A stretch of 64,000 nucleotides of DNA, from the NCBI GenBank assembly GCA_963838155.1, contig CAWIQE010000036.1, forward strand, positions 124,001 through 188,000. The letters are read 5' to 3'. Each line of letters opens with the position of its first letter. Positions within the stretch are counted from its first letter, which is position 1. Below, in pieces: positions 43,772 to 52,807 of this stretch. Below the pieces are notes generated by a model. It was not told the origin of the DNA. It saw only the letters and a list, made by a program, of their open reading frames with translations, and did no database searches. Position numbers and translations under genes: made by a program. The stretch is from Pararhizobium_B sp963838155. Its GTDB lineage: Bacteria; Pseudomonadota; Alphaproteobacteria; Rhizobiales; Rhizobiaceae.

Positions 43772-44728
43772 ATGACGACCCCCGCCGATCGCCTGCCGGA
43801 CTATCTCGACCCGCGCAAGTCCTTCCAGGGCCTGATCCTGACGCTCCAGGACTATTGGGCGCGATACGGATGCGTCATCCTCCAGCCCTACGACATGGAG
43901 GTCGGCGCCGGCACCTTCCACCCGGCGACGACGCTGCGCGCGCTCGGGCCGAAGGCCTGGAACGCCGCCTATGTGCAGCCCTCGCGCCGGCCGAAGGACG
44001 GTCGCTACGGCGAAAATCCGAACCGCCTGCAGCACTATTACCAGTACCAGGTGATCCTCAAGCCTTCGCCGCCGGACCTGCAGGAGCTCTATCTCGGCTC
44101 GCTGGAGGCGATCGGCATCGACCCGCTCCTCCACGACATCCGCTTCGTCGAGGACGACTGGGAAAGCCCGACGCTCGGCGCCTGGGGCCTCGGCTGGGAG
44201 TGCTGGTGCGACGGGATGGAAGTCTCCCAGTTCACCTATTTCCAGCAGGTTTGCGGCATCGAGTGCGCACCGGTCGCCGGCGAGCTGACCTACGGTCTGG
44301 AGCGCCTCGCCATGTACGTGCAAGGGGTCGACCGCTTTCACGACCTGAACTTCAACGGCCTCGAGGGCGACCGGAAGGTCACCTATGCCGACGTCTTCCT
44401 GCAGGCCGAGCAGGAATATTCCCGCTACAATTTCGAACTTGCGAACACCTCGGTTCTCCTGCGGCATTTCGAGGAGGCCGAGGCCGAGTGCATGGCGCTG
44501 ATTTCGGCCGGCGCGCCGGAGGGGCCGGGCGCGCTGCACCGCTGCGTGTTCCCCGCCTACGACCAGTGCATCAAGGCCTCGCACGTCTTCAACCTGCTCG
44601 ATGCTCGCGGGGTGATCTCCGTCACCGAGCGGCAGGGCTACATCCTGCGCGTCCGCAACCTCGCGAAGGCCTGCGGCGAGGCGTTCCTGCTGACGGATGC
44701 CGGCGGCGCCGCACTTCGGGCGGCCTGA
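43772..44728 (+). CDS. glyQ: Glycyl-tRNA synthetase alpha subunit
   Basis: Catalytic alpha chain of the bacterial alpha2/beta2 glycyl-tRNA synthetase, 318 residues. FQGLILTLQDYWARYGCVILQPYDMEVGAGTFHP is represented here by its key pieces LILTLQDYW and GAGTFHP; AAYVQPSRRPKDGRYGENPN-type and LGWECWCDGMEVSQFTYFQQ class II motifs follow. ATG at 43772 begins MTTPADRLPDY. The beta subunit gene lies 126 bases downstream. Confidence 0.97.
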   Translation: MTTPADRLPDYLDPRKSFQGLILTLQDYWARYGCVILQPYDMEVGAGTFHPATTLRALGPKAWNAAYVQPSRRPKDGRYGENPNRLQHYYQYQVILKPSPPDLQELYLGSLEAIGIDPLLHDIRFVEDDWESPTLGAWGLGWECWCDGMEVSQFTYFQQVCGIECAPVAGELTYGLERLAMYVQGVDRFHDLNFNGLEGDRKVTYADVFLQAEQEYSRYNFELANTSVLLRHFEEAEAECMALISAGAPEGPGALHRCVFPAYDQCIKASHVFNLLDARGVISVTERQGYILRVRNLAKACGEAFLLTDAGGAALRAA

Positions 44729-44854
44729 CCCCCGCGGAGGCGGCGCCGTTGCCTGGCGGGCCAAGCGCAATTGCCCCCTCCGGGATGACATTTCCGGCGG
44801 CGCTTGCTAAGTCCGCGCCGACGTCCCTCTCATTTCTTTTCCGCGTGGACCAGA

Positions 44855-47074
44855 ATGCCCGATCTCTTGCTTGAACTTCGTTCCGAGGAAATTCCGGCGC
44901 GCATGCAGCGCAAGGCTGCCGGCGACCTGAAGAAGCTCCTCACGGACGCGCTGGTCGATGCCGGGCTGACCTACGAGGCGGCGCGCGAATACTGGACGCC
45001 GCGCCGCCTGGCGCTGGACGTCCGCGGGCTGACGGCGCGGTCGGCCGATATCCGCGAGGAGCGCAAGGGCCCCCGCACCGACGCGCCGCAAAAGGCGATC
45101 GACGGCTTCCTGCGCGCCGCGGGACTGGAATCGATCGACCAGGCCGAGGTGCGCTCCGATCCGAAGAAGGGCGATTTCTACGTGGCGGCGATCGAACGGC
45201 CCGGCCGCCGCGCCGAGGAGATCATCGCCGAGGCGATCCCCGGCATCGTGCGCACCTTTCCCTGGCCGAAGTCGATGCGATGGGGCGCCGCATCGGGCAT
45301 GAAGGGCGTCCGCTACGGCGAAACCGAGGGTAGGGGGGCGGAAAGCCTGCGCTGGGTACGCCCGCTGCAGTCGATCGTCTGCACCTTCGGCCCGGAGACG
45401 GAGGAACCGGTCGTCGTCGATTTCGAGATCGACGGCGTGCGCTCCGGCAACATCACCTACGGACACCGCTTCCACGCGCCGGGGCCGATCGTCGTGCGGC
45501 GCTTCGACGACTATGCGGAGAAGCTCGACAAGGCCCGCGTCGTCATCGATCCCGAACGCCGCCGGCACATGATCGCCCACGACGCCGCGAACCTCGCCTT
45601 CGCATCCGGGCTCGAGGTGGTCGCCGACGAGGGACTGCTCGAGGAGGTCTCCGGCCTCGTCGAATGGCCGGTCGTGCTGATGGGTGCCTTCGACGAGGAA
45701 TTCCTGTCGATCCCCGACGAGGTGATCCGGCTGACCATCCGCGCGCACCAGAAGTGCTTCGTCACCCGCGGCATGGACGGCGCGCTCTCCGGCCGCTTCG
45801 TCCTCGTCGCCAACGTCGCCGCCCGCGACGGCGGCCGGGAGATCGCCCTCGGAAACGGCAAGGTGGTGCGCGCGCGCCTGTCCGACGCCCTCTACTTCTG
45901 GAAGACCGACCAGGCGGACCTCCCCGATCTCGACAGGCTCGCCGCTTCGGCCGAGACCTTCGCGCTCGACCTGAAGAAGCCGCTCGACCAGCGCATGGCG
46001 AAGCTCGACCATCTCGGCGTGACCTTCCATGCGAAGCTCGGCACGCAGGGACAGCGCGTCGAGCGGATCCGCAGGCTGGCGGCGGACCTCGCCCCTGTCC
46101 TCGGCGCCGATCCCGCCCTTGCCAGGCGCGCGGCAGTGCTCGCCAAGGCCGACCTGACGAGCGAGGTCGTCGGCGAGTTTCCCGAGCTCCAGGGCGCCAT
46201 GGGCCGCAAATACGCCGAGCTGCAGGGCGAGCACCCTGCAGTCGCCGCCGCCATCGAGGAGCACTACAAGCCGCTCGGCCCCACCGACTCGGTGCCGGGC
46301 GAGCCGGTATCGGTCGCTGTCGCGCTCGCCGACAAGCTCGACATGCTCGTCGGCTTCTGGGCGATCGACGAGAAGCCGACCGGCAGCAAGGACCCCTTCG
46401 CGCTGCGCCGTGCGGCGCTGGGCGTGATCCGGCTGGTGCTGGAGAACGAGGTGAAGCTGGCGTTGCTCGCCGGAATGCTGCATCCGCTTCGCGCCGTCCG
46501 GCTCCCCGCCGACGCAGCCGGGAAGGACGGCGGCGCGGACGAAGCGGCGATCCTGGCCGACCTCCTCGCCTTCTTCCACGATCGGCTCAAGGTCTATCTC
46601 CGCGACAAGGGCGCCCGCCACGATTTGATCGACGCGGTGATCTCGCCGGACTCCGACGACCTCCTCGCCGTCGTCCGCCGCGTCGAGGCTCTTTCGGACC
46701 TGCTCGGCACGCAAACCGGCCAGGACCTGCTCGCCGGCACGAGGCGTGCGGCAAACATCCTGTCGGCGGAGGAGAAGAAGGGTACCCGCATTTCCGGTCG
46801 CGTCGACCCGTCGCTGTTCGTCGAGACGGCCGAACGCGCGCTGGACGACGCGGTGAATCGGGTTGAGAAGGAAGCCGCCCAAGCGATTCGGAACGAAGAC
46901 TTTTCCGGCGCGATGACTGCGCTCGCCGGCCTGCGCGCGCCGATCGACGCCTTCTTCCAGGACGTGCTCGTCAACGACCCGGACGAGACCGTGCGGGCGA
47001 ACCGCCTGGCGCTCCTCGCCCGGATCCGCGCGGCGACGCTGACCGTCGCCGACTTCTCCAGGATCGTGAGCTAG
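44855..47074 (+). CDS. glyS: Glycyl-tRNA synthetase beta subunit
   Basis: Beta chain of the heterotetrameric glycyl-tRNA synthetase, 739 residues, carrying HD-like and DALR anticodon-binding regions. The N-terminus MPDLLLELRSEEIPARMQ and motifs FPWPKSMRWG, YGHRFHAPGPI and SKDPFALRRAALGVIR are diagnostic. The ATG at 44855 is chosen over an upstream in-frame ATG. The TAG stop is part of the CTAG end of the second 121-bp repeat, as in glpK. Confidence 0.97.
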   Translation: MPDLLLELRSEEIPARMQRKAAGDLKKLLTDALVDAGLTYEAAREYWTPRRLALDVRGLTARSADIREERKGPRTDAPQKAIDGFLRAAGLESIDQAEVRSDPKKGDFYVAAIERPGRRAEEIIAEAIPGIVRTFPWPKSMRWGAASGMKGVRYGETEGRGAESLRWVRPLQSIVCTFGPETEEPVVVDFEIDGVRSGNITYGHRFHAPGPIVVRRFDDYAEKLDKARVVIDPERRRHMIAHDAANLAFASGLEVVADEGLLEEVSGLVEWPVVLMGAFDEEFLSIPDEVIRLTIRAHQKCFVTRGMDGALSGRFVLVANVAARDGGREIALGNGKVVRARLSDALYFWKTDQADLPDLDRLAASAETFALDLKKPLDQRMAKLDHLGVTFHAKLGTQGQRVERIRRLAADLAPVLGADPALARRAAVLAKADLTSEVVGEFPELQGAMGRKYAELQGEHPAVAAAIEEHYKPLGPTDSVPGEPVSVAVALADKLDMLVGFWAIDEKPTGSKDPFALRRAALGVIRLVLENEVKLALLAGMLHPLRAVRLPADAAGKDGGADEAAILADLLAFFHDRLKVYLRDKGARHDLIDAVISPDSDDLLAVVRRVEALSDLLGTQTGQDLLAGTRRAANILSAEEKKGTRISGRVDPSLFVETAERALDDAVNRVEKEAAQAIRNEDFSGAMTALAGLRAPIDAFFQDVLVNDPDETVRANRLALLARIRAATLTVADFSRIVS

Positions 47075-47191
47075 TGGTCTGACCCAAACGGATGGTACCC
47101 ATCCGTTTGGAAAAGTCAGCCCACAAGCTATTGATCCGGTGGGGCGATTTTTCCTAACAGATGGTACCATCTGTTAGGATCGCACCACTAG
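47071..47191. mobile_element. 121-bp CTAG-ended hairpin element, copy 2 (MITE-like)
   Basis: Matches the copy at 22679-22799 at 119 of 121 positions (differences: GATCC for GATCT, and GGTACC for GGTGCC in the second loop). It has the same CTAGTGGT/ACCACTAG ends and both 12-bp-stem hairpins. Its left CTAG contains the glyS stop codon. Its right CTAG is shared with the left end of a RIME-like element. Confidence 0.78.
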
Positions 47192-47293
47192 AGCGCTTCC
47201 AGGAAAAGTGGAAACCGGTTTTCCGTCCGGAAGCGCGTAAAAACAGAGAGATAGAGCGTGTCCGCGATTCCGTGAAATGCGGACAGGCTCTAG
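47188..47293. repeat. RIME-like palindromic element, full copy
   Basis: A 106-base element with CTAGAGC at the left end and its exact complement GCTCTAG at the right. Stem 1 is GCGCTTCC...GGAAGCGC enclosing GGAAACCGG/TTTTCC pairing; a GTAAAAACAGAGAGATAGAG linker follows, then a second stem around TGTCCGCGATTCCGTGAAATGCGGACA. The right CTAG overlaps the stop codon of the minus-strand secreted-protein gene. Confidence 0.8.
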
Positions 47294-47811
47294 CTGTTGG
47301 TGAGCGGACGGAGCTTGAGGCTGTCGGCGTCGAGCGGCTTGACCGCCGGCTCCGCCCCGGGCTTGCCGTGCGGTGTCGCCGTTCCGTCGCCGTTGAGCGA
47401 ACCGGTCGTCTCGTTGCGGTCGACGCCGGCGAGCTGGGGCGTCTGCGCCGGCTCCGGCTTCAGGGTCGGCGAGAGAAGCTGTTCCCCGGTGTCCGCAATG
47501 TCGATGCCTTCGCTCTTCAGCGCGGCGAGATCGGCTTCGGTTCCCGTCGTCACGTAGGTGACGGGCGATCCGCCGAGCCAGGCTTCCGTGCGATAGATCT
47601 TGGTCTTTCCGTCGACGGTCTTCAGCCGGATCTTTTCGCTGCCGGGCGCCAGCGTCGGCCCGGTCTGCACCGGCGCGACCTTCGGTCCCGGTACGCCGAT
47701 CGAGATGATGCTGTCCGCGCCGACGGCACGGTCTGAAATCGTCGTGAAGGACCCGGCAAGGGCCGGGCCGGGCACGCTTAGCAGCGCTGCCAGCAGAACG
47801 AGTGAACGCAT
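47290..47811 (-). CDS. Secreted hypothetical protein
   Basis: A 173-residue protein with a clear signal peptide (MRSLVLLAALLSVPGPALA, cleavage at 19-20). The mature part is proline- and threonine-rich with no cysteine. One conserved-looking block, SEKIRLKTVDGKTKIYRTEAWLGGSPVTYVTTGTEADLAAL (given here by its ends), could be a small beta domain; the C-terminal third (from about 115) is low-complexity and likely disordered. Not recognised. ATG has GGGAGA upstream. The TAG stop lies in the terminal CTAG of a RIME-like element, so the last codon or codons may reflect the insertion. Confidence 0.75.
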   Translation of the reverse strand: MRSLVLLAALLSVPGPALAGSFTTISDRAVGADSIISIGVPGPKVAPVQTGPTLAPGSEKIRLKTVDGKTKIYRTEAWLGGSPVTYVTTGTEADLAALKSEGIDIADTGEQLLSPTLKPEPAQTPQLAGVDRNETTGSLNGDGTATPHGKPGAEPAVKPLDADSLKLRPLTNS

Positions 47812-47962
47812 GACTAGTCTCCCTCAGCTCCGTTCGGGCCGCATTCTTGGCGATCGCCTCTTACGATCGCGTATGAACCTACGTTAAAATTCGAAACAAA
47901 CCGGTAATTTGGGGAGAAATCCTCAAGCGGCGCCTTCGCGCTGCGCCGAAAGTCCGCGCCGG

Positions 47963-49246
47963 TCAACCGCCGGCGGTCTCGCGCCGGGCGGCGCGCCAGC
48001 CGATGTCGCGGCGATAGAAGCCGTCCGGCCAGTCGATCCGGGCGACCGCCTCGTAGGCCCGGGCCTGCGCGTCCGCGACCGTCGCGCCGAGCGCGGTGAC
48101 GTTGAGGACGCGGCCGCCATTGGCGACGATCCCGTCGCCGGAGCGCGCCGTTCCGGCCTGGAAGACCTCCACGCCCTCTACGCCGGCGGCAGCGTCGAGG
48201 CCGGCGATCGGCGTGCCCTTCCGGTAGGAGCCCGGATACCCGTTCGCCGCCATGACGACGGTCAGCGCGGTCTCGTCGCGCCAGCGAACCTGCCTGCCGG
48301 CAAGCCGCCCGTCGGCGGCAGCCTTCAGGAGCGGCAGGAGATCGTCGGCCAGCCGGCACATCATCGCCTGGCATTCCGGGTCGCCGAAGCGGACATTGTA
48401 CTCGATCAGCTGGGGCCCCTCGGCGGTGATCATCAGCCCGGCATAGAGCACGCCGGAAAAGGGCGCGCCGATTTCCGCCATGCCGCGCATCGTCGGCTCG
48501 ACGATGTCGCGCATCGTCCGCTCGACCGTCTCCGGCGTCATGACGGGCGCCGGGGAATAGGCGCCCATGCCGCCCGTATTGGCGCCCGTGTCGCCTTCGC
48601 CGACCCGCTTGTGGTCCTGCGCGGTGGTCAGCGGCAGCGCCGTCTCGCCGTCGCAAAGGCAGAAGAAGCTCGCCTCCTCGCCCTCTAGGAACTCCTCCAC
48701 CACCACTTCCGTCCCGGCCGCGCCGAATGTCCCGTCGAAGCAGTCCTCGATCGCCGCCAGCGCCATGTCGGTCGTCGTCGCCACGGTGACGCCCTTGCCG
48801 GCGGCGAGCCCGTCCGCCTTGACGACGATCGGCGCGCCGCGCTCCAGCACATAGGCCGTGGCGGAGGCGATGTCGGTGAAGCGCCGATAGGCGCCGGTCG
48901 GGATGCCGAAGCGCGCGCAGAGGTCCTTCGTGAAGCCCTTGGATCCCTCCAGCCGCGCCGCCGCCTGCGACGGTCCGAAGACGGAGACGCCCCCCGCCCG
49001 CAAGTCGTCCGCGAGGCCGGCGACGAGCGGCGCTTCCGGGCCGACCACCACGAGATCGATGGCCTGTTCCCGGCAGAAGGCGAGCACCGCCCCATGGTCC
49101 TCGACGGCGACGTCCGAGATGGTCGCGAACTGCGCGATGCCGGGGTTGCCCGGCGCCGCGTGCAGGCCGGTCAGGAGCGGCGACTGCACGAGCTTCCAGG
49201 CCAGCGCGTGTTCGCGGCCACCCGACCCGATCAGAAAAACCTTCAT
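47963..49246 (-). CDS. purD: Phosphoribosylamine-glycine ligase
   Basis: ATP-grasp enzyme of purine biosynthesis (GAR synthetase), 427 residues. It joins glycine to phosphoribosylamine. N-terminal MKVFLIGSGGREHALAWKL, the ATP-grasp core IVVKADGLAAGKGVTVA, the metal-site region YNVRFGDPECQAMM and the C-terminal GRVLNVTALG are diagnostic. ATG 49246 with GAAGGGCG upstream. It is divergent from ubiA. Confidence 0.97.
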   Translation of the reverse strand: MKVFLIGSGGREHALAWKLVQSPLLTGLHAAPGNPGIAQFATISDVAVEDHGAVLAFCREQAIDLVVVGPEAPLVAGLADDLRAGGVSVFGPSQAAARLEGSKGFTKDLCARFGIPTGAYRRFTDIASATAYVLERGAPIVVKADGLAAGKGVTVATTTDMALAAIEDCFDGTFGAAGTEVVVEEFLEGEEASFFCLCDGETALPLTTAQDHKRVGEGDTGANTGGMGAYSPAPVMTPETVERTMRDIVEPTMRGMAEIGAPFSGVLYAGLMITAEGPQLIEYNVRFGDPECQAMMCRLADDLLPLLKAAADGRLAGRQVRWRDETALTVVMAANGYPGSYRKGTPIAGLDAAAGVEGVEVFQAGTARSGDGIVANGGRVLNVTALGATVADAQARAYEAVARIDWPDGFYRRDIGWRAARRETAGG

Positions 49247-49408
49247 CGCCCTTCGCCCCTGCTGGAAGCCGCTGCCGCCGACCGGTTACGGCGACCCCCG
49301 GCGCGGGTCAAGGCCTTCCCGCGCGGGCGCGCCGGAGGATCGGCGATTTCCCGCGGGGGTGTTGCAATCGGCTTGACCTGTGCGCCCGGCACTGCCTACA
49401 CCGTCTCC

Positions 49409-50362
49409 ATGACCGATGCCGATGCCTCGACCGGCCGCGTGGCCGATGCGCCCTCCGGAAACTGGGTCTATCGGGCCCTGCCTCGCTCGCTGTGGCCCTA
49501 TGCCCAGCTCGCCCGCTGGGACCGGCCGATCGGCTGGCAGCTTCTCATGTGGCCTTGCTGGTGGTCGGCGGCCCTCGCGGCGGACGTCGAGGCGGCGGCC
49601 GGCACGCTCCGCTGGGAGCGCTTCGTCTGGCATCTGGTGCTGTTCACGGTCGGGTCCGTCGCCATGCGCGGCGCCGGCTGCACCTACAACGATCTCGTCG
49701 ACCACCGGATCGACGCGTCGGTCGCCCGCACGCGCTCGCGCCCTCTGCCGTCGGGCCGCGTCCGGCGCTGGCAGGCGAAGCTCTTCATCGGGCTGCAGGC
49801 GCTCGCCGGGCTCCTCGTCCTCCTGCAGTTCAACTGGACGGCGGTGGCGCTCGGCTTCTTTTCTCTCGCCTTCGTGGCGATCTATCCCTTTGCCAAGCGC
49901 TTCACCGACTGGCCGCAATTCTTTCTCGGGCTTGCCTTTTCCTGGGGGGCGATCGTGGGCTGGGCGGCCGCCTTCGGCTCCCTCTCGGCCGCACCGCTCA
50001 TCCTCTACGCCGGCGCCATTCTCTGGACCATCGGCTACGACACGATCTACGCCCATCAGGACAAGGACGACGACGCGCTGATCGGCGTGCGGTCGACCGC
50101 GCTCCTCTTCGGCGCCCGCACCAGGGCCTGGATGATCGGGATCTACGGCATGGCCGTCGTCCTGATGGCGCTCGCCTGCCTCTCCGCCGGCGCCCCGTGG
50201 CCGGCCTATGCCGGCCTCCTCGCCGGCGGCGGCCTGATGGCCTGGCAGATCGCCGTGCTCGACATCGACGATGCGGACCAGTGCCTGGCCCTCTTCAAGT
50301 CGAACACGCGCGTCGGCCTGCTGGTCTTCGCCGGCCTCGCGCTGGCCGTCCTCGCCGCCTGA
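49409..50362 (+). CDS. ubiA: 4-hydroxybenzoate polyprenyltransferase
   Basis: Integral-membrane prenyltransferase of ubiquinone biosynthesis, 317 residues, with seven to nine helices. The first Mg-diphosphate motif is NDLVDHRIDASVARTRSRPL and the second YDTIYAHQDKDDDALIGVRS. It attaches the polyprenyl chain made by IspB to 4-hydroxybenzoate. ATG at 49409 begins MTDADASTGRVADAP; no clear ribosome site is seen, and upstream in-frame codons are antisense-like. It is divergent from purD and convergent with the DUF6101 gene. Confidence 0.94.
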   Translation: MTDADASTGRVADAPSGNWVYRALPRSLWPYAQLARWDRPIGWQLLMWPCWWSAALAADVEAAAGTLRWERFVWHLVLFTVGSVAMRGAGCTYNDLVDHRIDASVARTRSRPLPSGRVRRWQAKLFIGLQALAGLLVLLQFNWTAVALGFFSLAFVAIYPFAKRFTDWPQFFLGLAFSWGAIVGWAAAFGSLSAAPLILYAGAILWTIGYDTIYAHQDKDDDALIGVRSTALLFGARTRAWMIGIYGMAVVLMALACLSAGAPWPAYAGLLAGGGLMAWQIAVLDIDDADQCLALFKSNTRVGLLVFAGLALAVLAA

Positions 50363-50379
50363 ACCGCGCACCGACGAAA

Positions 50380-50407
50380 GAACCCGGCCGCAGGGACGGC
50401 CGGGTTC
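50380..50407 (-). terminator. Hairpin between ubiA and the DUF6101 gene
   Basis: GAACCCGGCC (50380-50389) and GGCCGGGTTC (50398-50407) form a perfect 10-bp stem with an 8-base loop. On the minus strand the stem is followed by TTTCGTC, so it best fits termination of the DUF6101 gene, while also lying 17 bases after the ubiA stop. Confidence 0.65.
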
Positions 50408-50440
50408 GATCGGGAGGTCTCTTTCGTCCCGGGGCCGGCC

Positions 50441-51001
50441 TCAGCCGGTTACGTCGCGGCCCTTTATCCTCATGCGCATGCCCAGCCGGCCGCTTGTCCG
50501 GCGCATCTGGAACCGCGGGCGGCGCTCGGCGAAGAACGCATGGTTGCGGCGCGCCTTGGCGCGGCGGATCTTGACCGGTCCGACCCGCTCCTCCAGCGGA
50601 CGCGCGACGCCGTCGGCCTCCACCATCAGCATCGGGATCCCGTAGGACGCCGCCCAGGCCCGCCAGTCGGCCGCTATGTCGTCCAGGTCGTGCGCCACCA
50701 GCAGCGGCACGCAGAGCTCCGGATCGGAATGATGCAGTTCCAGCGTAACCGTCACCTCGCCGTCGCCGTGGTCCATGGCGCGCGCCGCCACGCCGAGGAA
50801 GGCGCGGGCGGGCAGGGCGATCGAAAGCGGCAGGCCGCTGGCAGGCAGCAGCTTGCGCAGGACGGCCCCCCGCCCGTCGATGGTGACGGAGATTTCTCCC
50901 GTCCCCTCGCGCGGCGCATAGGTCACCTGCTGTGGAAATTTGGCCGGATCAAGCCTGAGCGCGTTCCCAGCCCAGATGGGCTTCAAAAGCGTGTTGGACA
51001 T
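50441..51001 (-). CDS. DUF6101 family protein
   Basis: A 186-residue protein of a family confined to Rhizobiales. Elements include the beta-rich N-terminal half with LDPAKFPQQVTY, LPASGLPLSIALPARAFLGVAAR, the PELCVPLLVAHDLDDIAADWRAWAASYGIPML block (given by its ends) and a basic C-terminus RRPRFQMRRTSGRLGMRM. No enzymatic motif is visible. The basic tail and acidic core suggest nucleic-acid or membrane contact, but this is a guess. ATG at 51001. Confidence 0.8.
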   Translation of the reverse strand: MSNTLLKPIWAGNALRLDPAKFPQQVTYAPREGTGEISVTIDGRGAVLRKLLPASGLPLSIALPARAFLGVAARAMDHGDGEVTVTLELHHSDPELCVPLLVAHDLDDIAADWRAWAASYGIPMLMVEADGVARPLEERVGPVKIRRAKARRNHAFFAERRPRFQMRRTSGRLGMRMRIKGRDVTG

Positions 51002-51317
51002 GTTGACGCCTCTGTCTCTCTTGAGAGCCGGTTTGCCGGCCTACCCTTTTCGTCGGAACGGTGGATCCGTTCTCTGTCGATGGGTGGACCTTACGCCGGC
51101 GACGGTTCCGGCCGACTTAAGAGACGCGGTTAAGAAACCCTGACGCTGCAAATGGTTAGCAAATGGAAACCGCTAATTTTAGAGCGGCTTGGAACGCTTT
51201 GCGGGAGAATTGCCTGCATCCCCGCCCGGCGGCGGGCCGAGCGGTCCTGTTCCGTCTTGAGGCAGGGGGCGATCGCGCGGCACGGCACGCGACCGGAATC
51301 GATACGGCAGGAAAGGG
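51002..51317. other. Intergenic region upstream of the DUF6101 gene
   Basis: About 316 bases without a credible gene. The part nearest 51120-51190 is A/T-rich and on the minus strand contains GCTAACCATTTGC and TTTCTTAACC, similar to CtrA half-sites. It should hold the DUF6101 promoter. The rest, towards 51317, is the 3' flank of the FAD-linked oxidase; no strong hairpin was seen there. Confidence 0.4.
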
Positions 51318-52748
51318 CTATATGACCTTGCCGGGATTCATGATTCCCGCGGGGTCGAAGACGGACTTGATCCGCTTCATCAGGTCGATTTCGATGGGCT
51401 GGCGGATCTGCGCGAGCTCGTCGCGCTTCAGCTGGCCGATGCCGTGCTCGGCCGAGATGGAGCCGTTCATGTCGAGCACGATGCCGTGAACGATCTCGTT
51501 CATCTCGTTCCAGCGGGCGAGGAAGGCCGCGCTGTCGGCGCCGACGGGCTGGGAGATGTTGTAGTGGATGTTGCCGTCGCCGATGTGGCCGAAGGCGACG
51601 ATCCGCGCCTCCGGTTCGGCCGCCAGCACGGCCTTGCCCGCGCGGTCGAGAAACTCGGGGATCGAGGCCACCGGCACCGAGACGTCGTGCTTGATCGACC
51701 CGCCCTCGGGCTTCTGCGCCCAGGACATCGCCTCGCGCATGTGCCAAAGCTCGTGCTTCTGGGCCTCGTTCTCGGCGACGACCGCGTCGCGCACCAGCCC
51801 CTTGTCGCTGGCCGCCTCGAAGAGGTGCTCCACGAGGCTGCGGGCCGCCTCGGGCGACTGCCCCGAGGAGATGTCGATGAGCGTGTACCACGGGTGCGGT
51901 TCGGCGAGCGGGTCGCGCACGTTCTCGATGTGGCGGCTCGTGAACTCGACGCCCACGCGCGGCAACAGCTCGAAACCGGTGAGGGCGGTGCCGCAGAGGT
52001 CCTCCGCCAGCCGGAACAGCGCCAGCGCGTCGGCGGGCGTCTCGACGGCGGCGAAGACGACCTCGTGCCCCTTGGGCCTGGCGAAGAGCCGCAGCACCGC
52101 CGCGGTGACGATGCCGAGGGTACCCTCCGCGCCGATGAAGAGATCGCGCAGGTCGTAGCCGGTGTTGTCCTTCTTCAGCCGCCTCAGTCCGCTCCAGATT
52201 TCCCCGGTCGGCAGCACGACCTCCAGCCCGAGACAGAGCTGGCGCATGTTGCCGTAGGCGAGCACCGCCGTGCCGCCCGCATTGGAGGATAGATTGCCGC
52301 CGATCTGGCAGGACCCCTCCGAGCCGAGCGACAGCGGGAACATCCGGTCCGCCTCGGTCGCCGCCGCCTGGATCGCGGCCAGCACGCAGCCGCTTTCGGC
52401 CACGAGCACGTTGCCGACCGGGTCGACCTCCCGGATGCGGTTGAGACGCGACAGCGCCACGACGACCTCCGAGCCGTCCGTATGCGGGGTCTGCCCGCCG
52501 ACGAGGCCGGTATTGCCGCCCTGCGGGACGACGGGCGTCTTCGTCTCGGTCGCGAGCTTGAGGATCGCCGACACCTCCTCGGCCGATCCCGGCTTCAGGA
52601 CGAGGGGCGTGCGGCCGTGGTAGAGCCCGCGCGGCTCCTCCAGGTGCGGTCCGATGTCGGTTTCCGACCGTAGCGCGTTGCGGTCGCCGACGATGGCGGA
52701 GAAACGGGCGATGAGATCGGGGGACAGAGGCGTCGATTCTGCGGTCAT
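51318..52748 (-). CDS. FAD-linked oxidase (GlcD/D-2-hydroxyacid dehydrogenase-like)
   Basis: Flavoprotein of the PCMH/FAD-oxidase_C type, 476 residues. The FAD-binding half has VVPQGGNTGLVGGQTPH, GGNLSSNAGGTAVLAYGNMR and LGLEVVLPTGEIW. The cap domain has ELLPRVGVEF and the C-terminal SAEHGIGQLKRDELA and FDPAGIMNPGKV. Relatives oxidise D-lactate, D-2-hydroxyglutarate or glycolate. The start ATG at 52748 is the family start. The reading frame stays open upstream right through the frameshifted sua5 catalytic domain, giving a potential 862-codon frame; that fusion is taken as an artefact of the frameshift. Confidence 0.92.
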   Translation of the reverse strand: MTAESTPLSPDLIARFSAIVGDRNALRSETDIGPHLEEPRGLYHGRTPLVLKPGSAEEVSAILKLATETKTPVVPQGGNTGLVGGQTPHTDGSEVVVALSRLNRIREVDPVGNVLVAESGCVLAAIQAAATEADRMFPLSLGSEGSCQIGGNLSSNAGGTAVLAYGNMRQLCLGLEVVLPTGEIWSGLRRLKKDNTGYDLRDLFIGAEGTLGIVTAAVLRLFARPKGHEVVFAAVETPADALALFRLAEDLCGTALTGFELLPRVGVEFTSRHIENVRDPLAEPHPWYTLIDISSGQSPEAARSLVEHLFEAASDKGLVRDAVVAENEAQKHELWHMREAMSWAQKPEGGSIKHDVSVPVASIPEFLDRAGKAVLAAEPEARIVAFGHIGDGNIHYNISQPVGADSAAFLARWNEMNEIVHGIVLDMNGSISAEHGIGQLKRDELAQIRQPIEIDLMKRIKSVFDPAGIMNPGKVI

Positions 52749-52807
52749 GGGCAACGGTTTACAATCCCCGTGCCCGCCCGTCGAGTGGCGCGGGGCACGG
52801 AGCGCCG

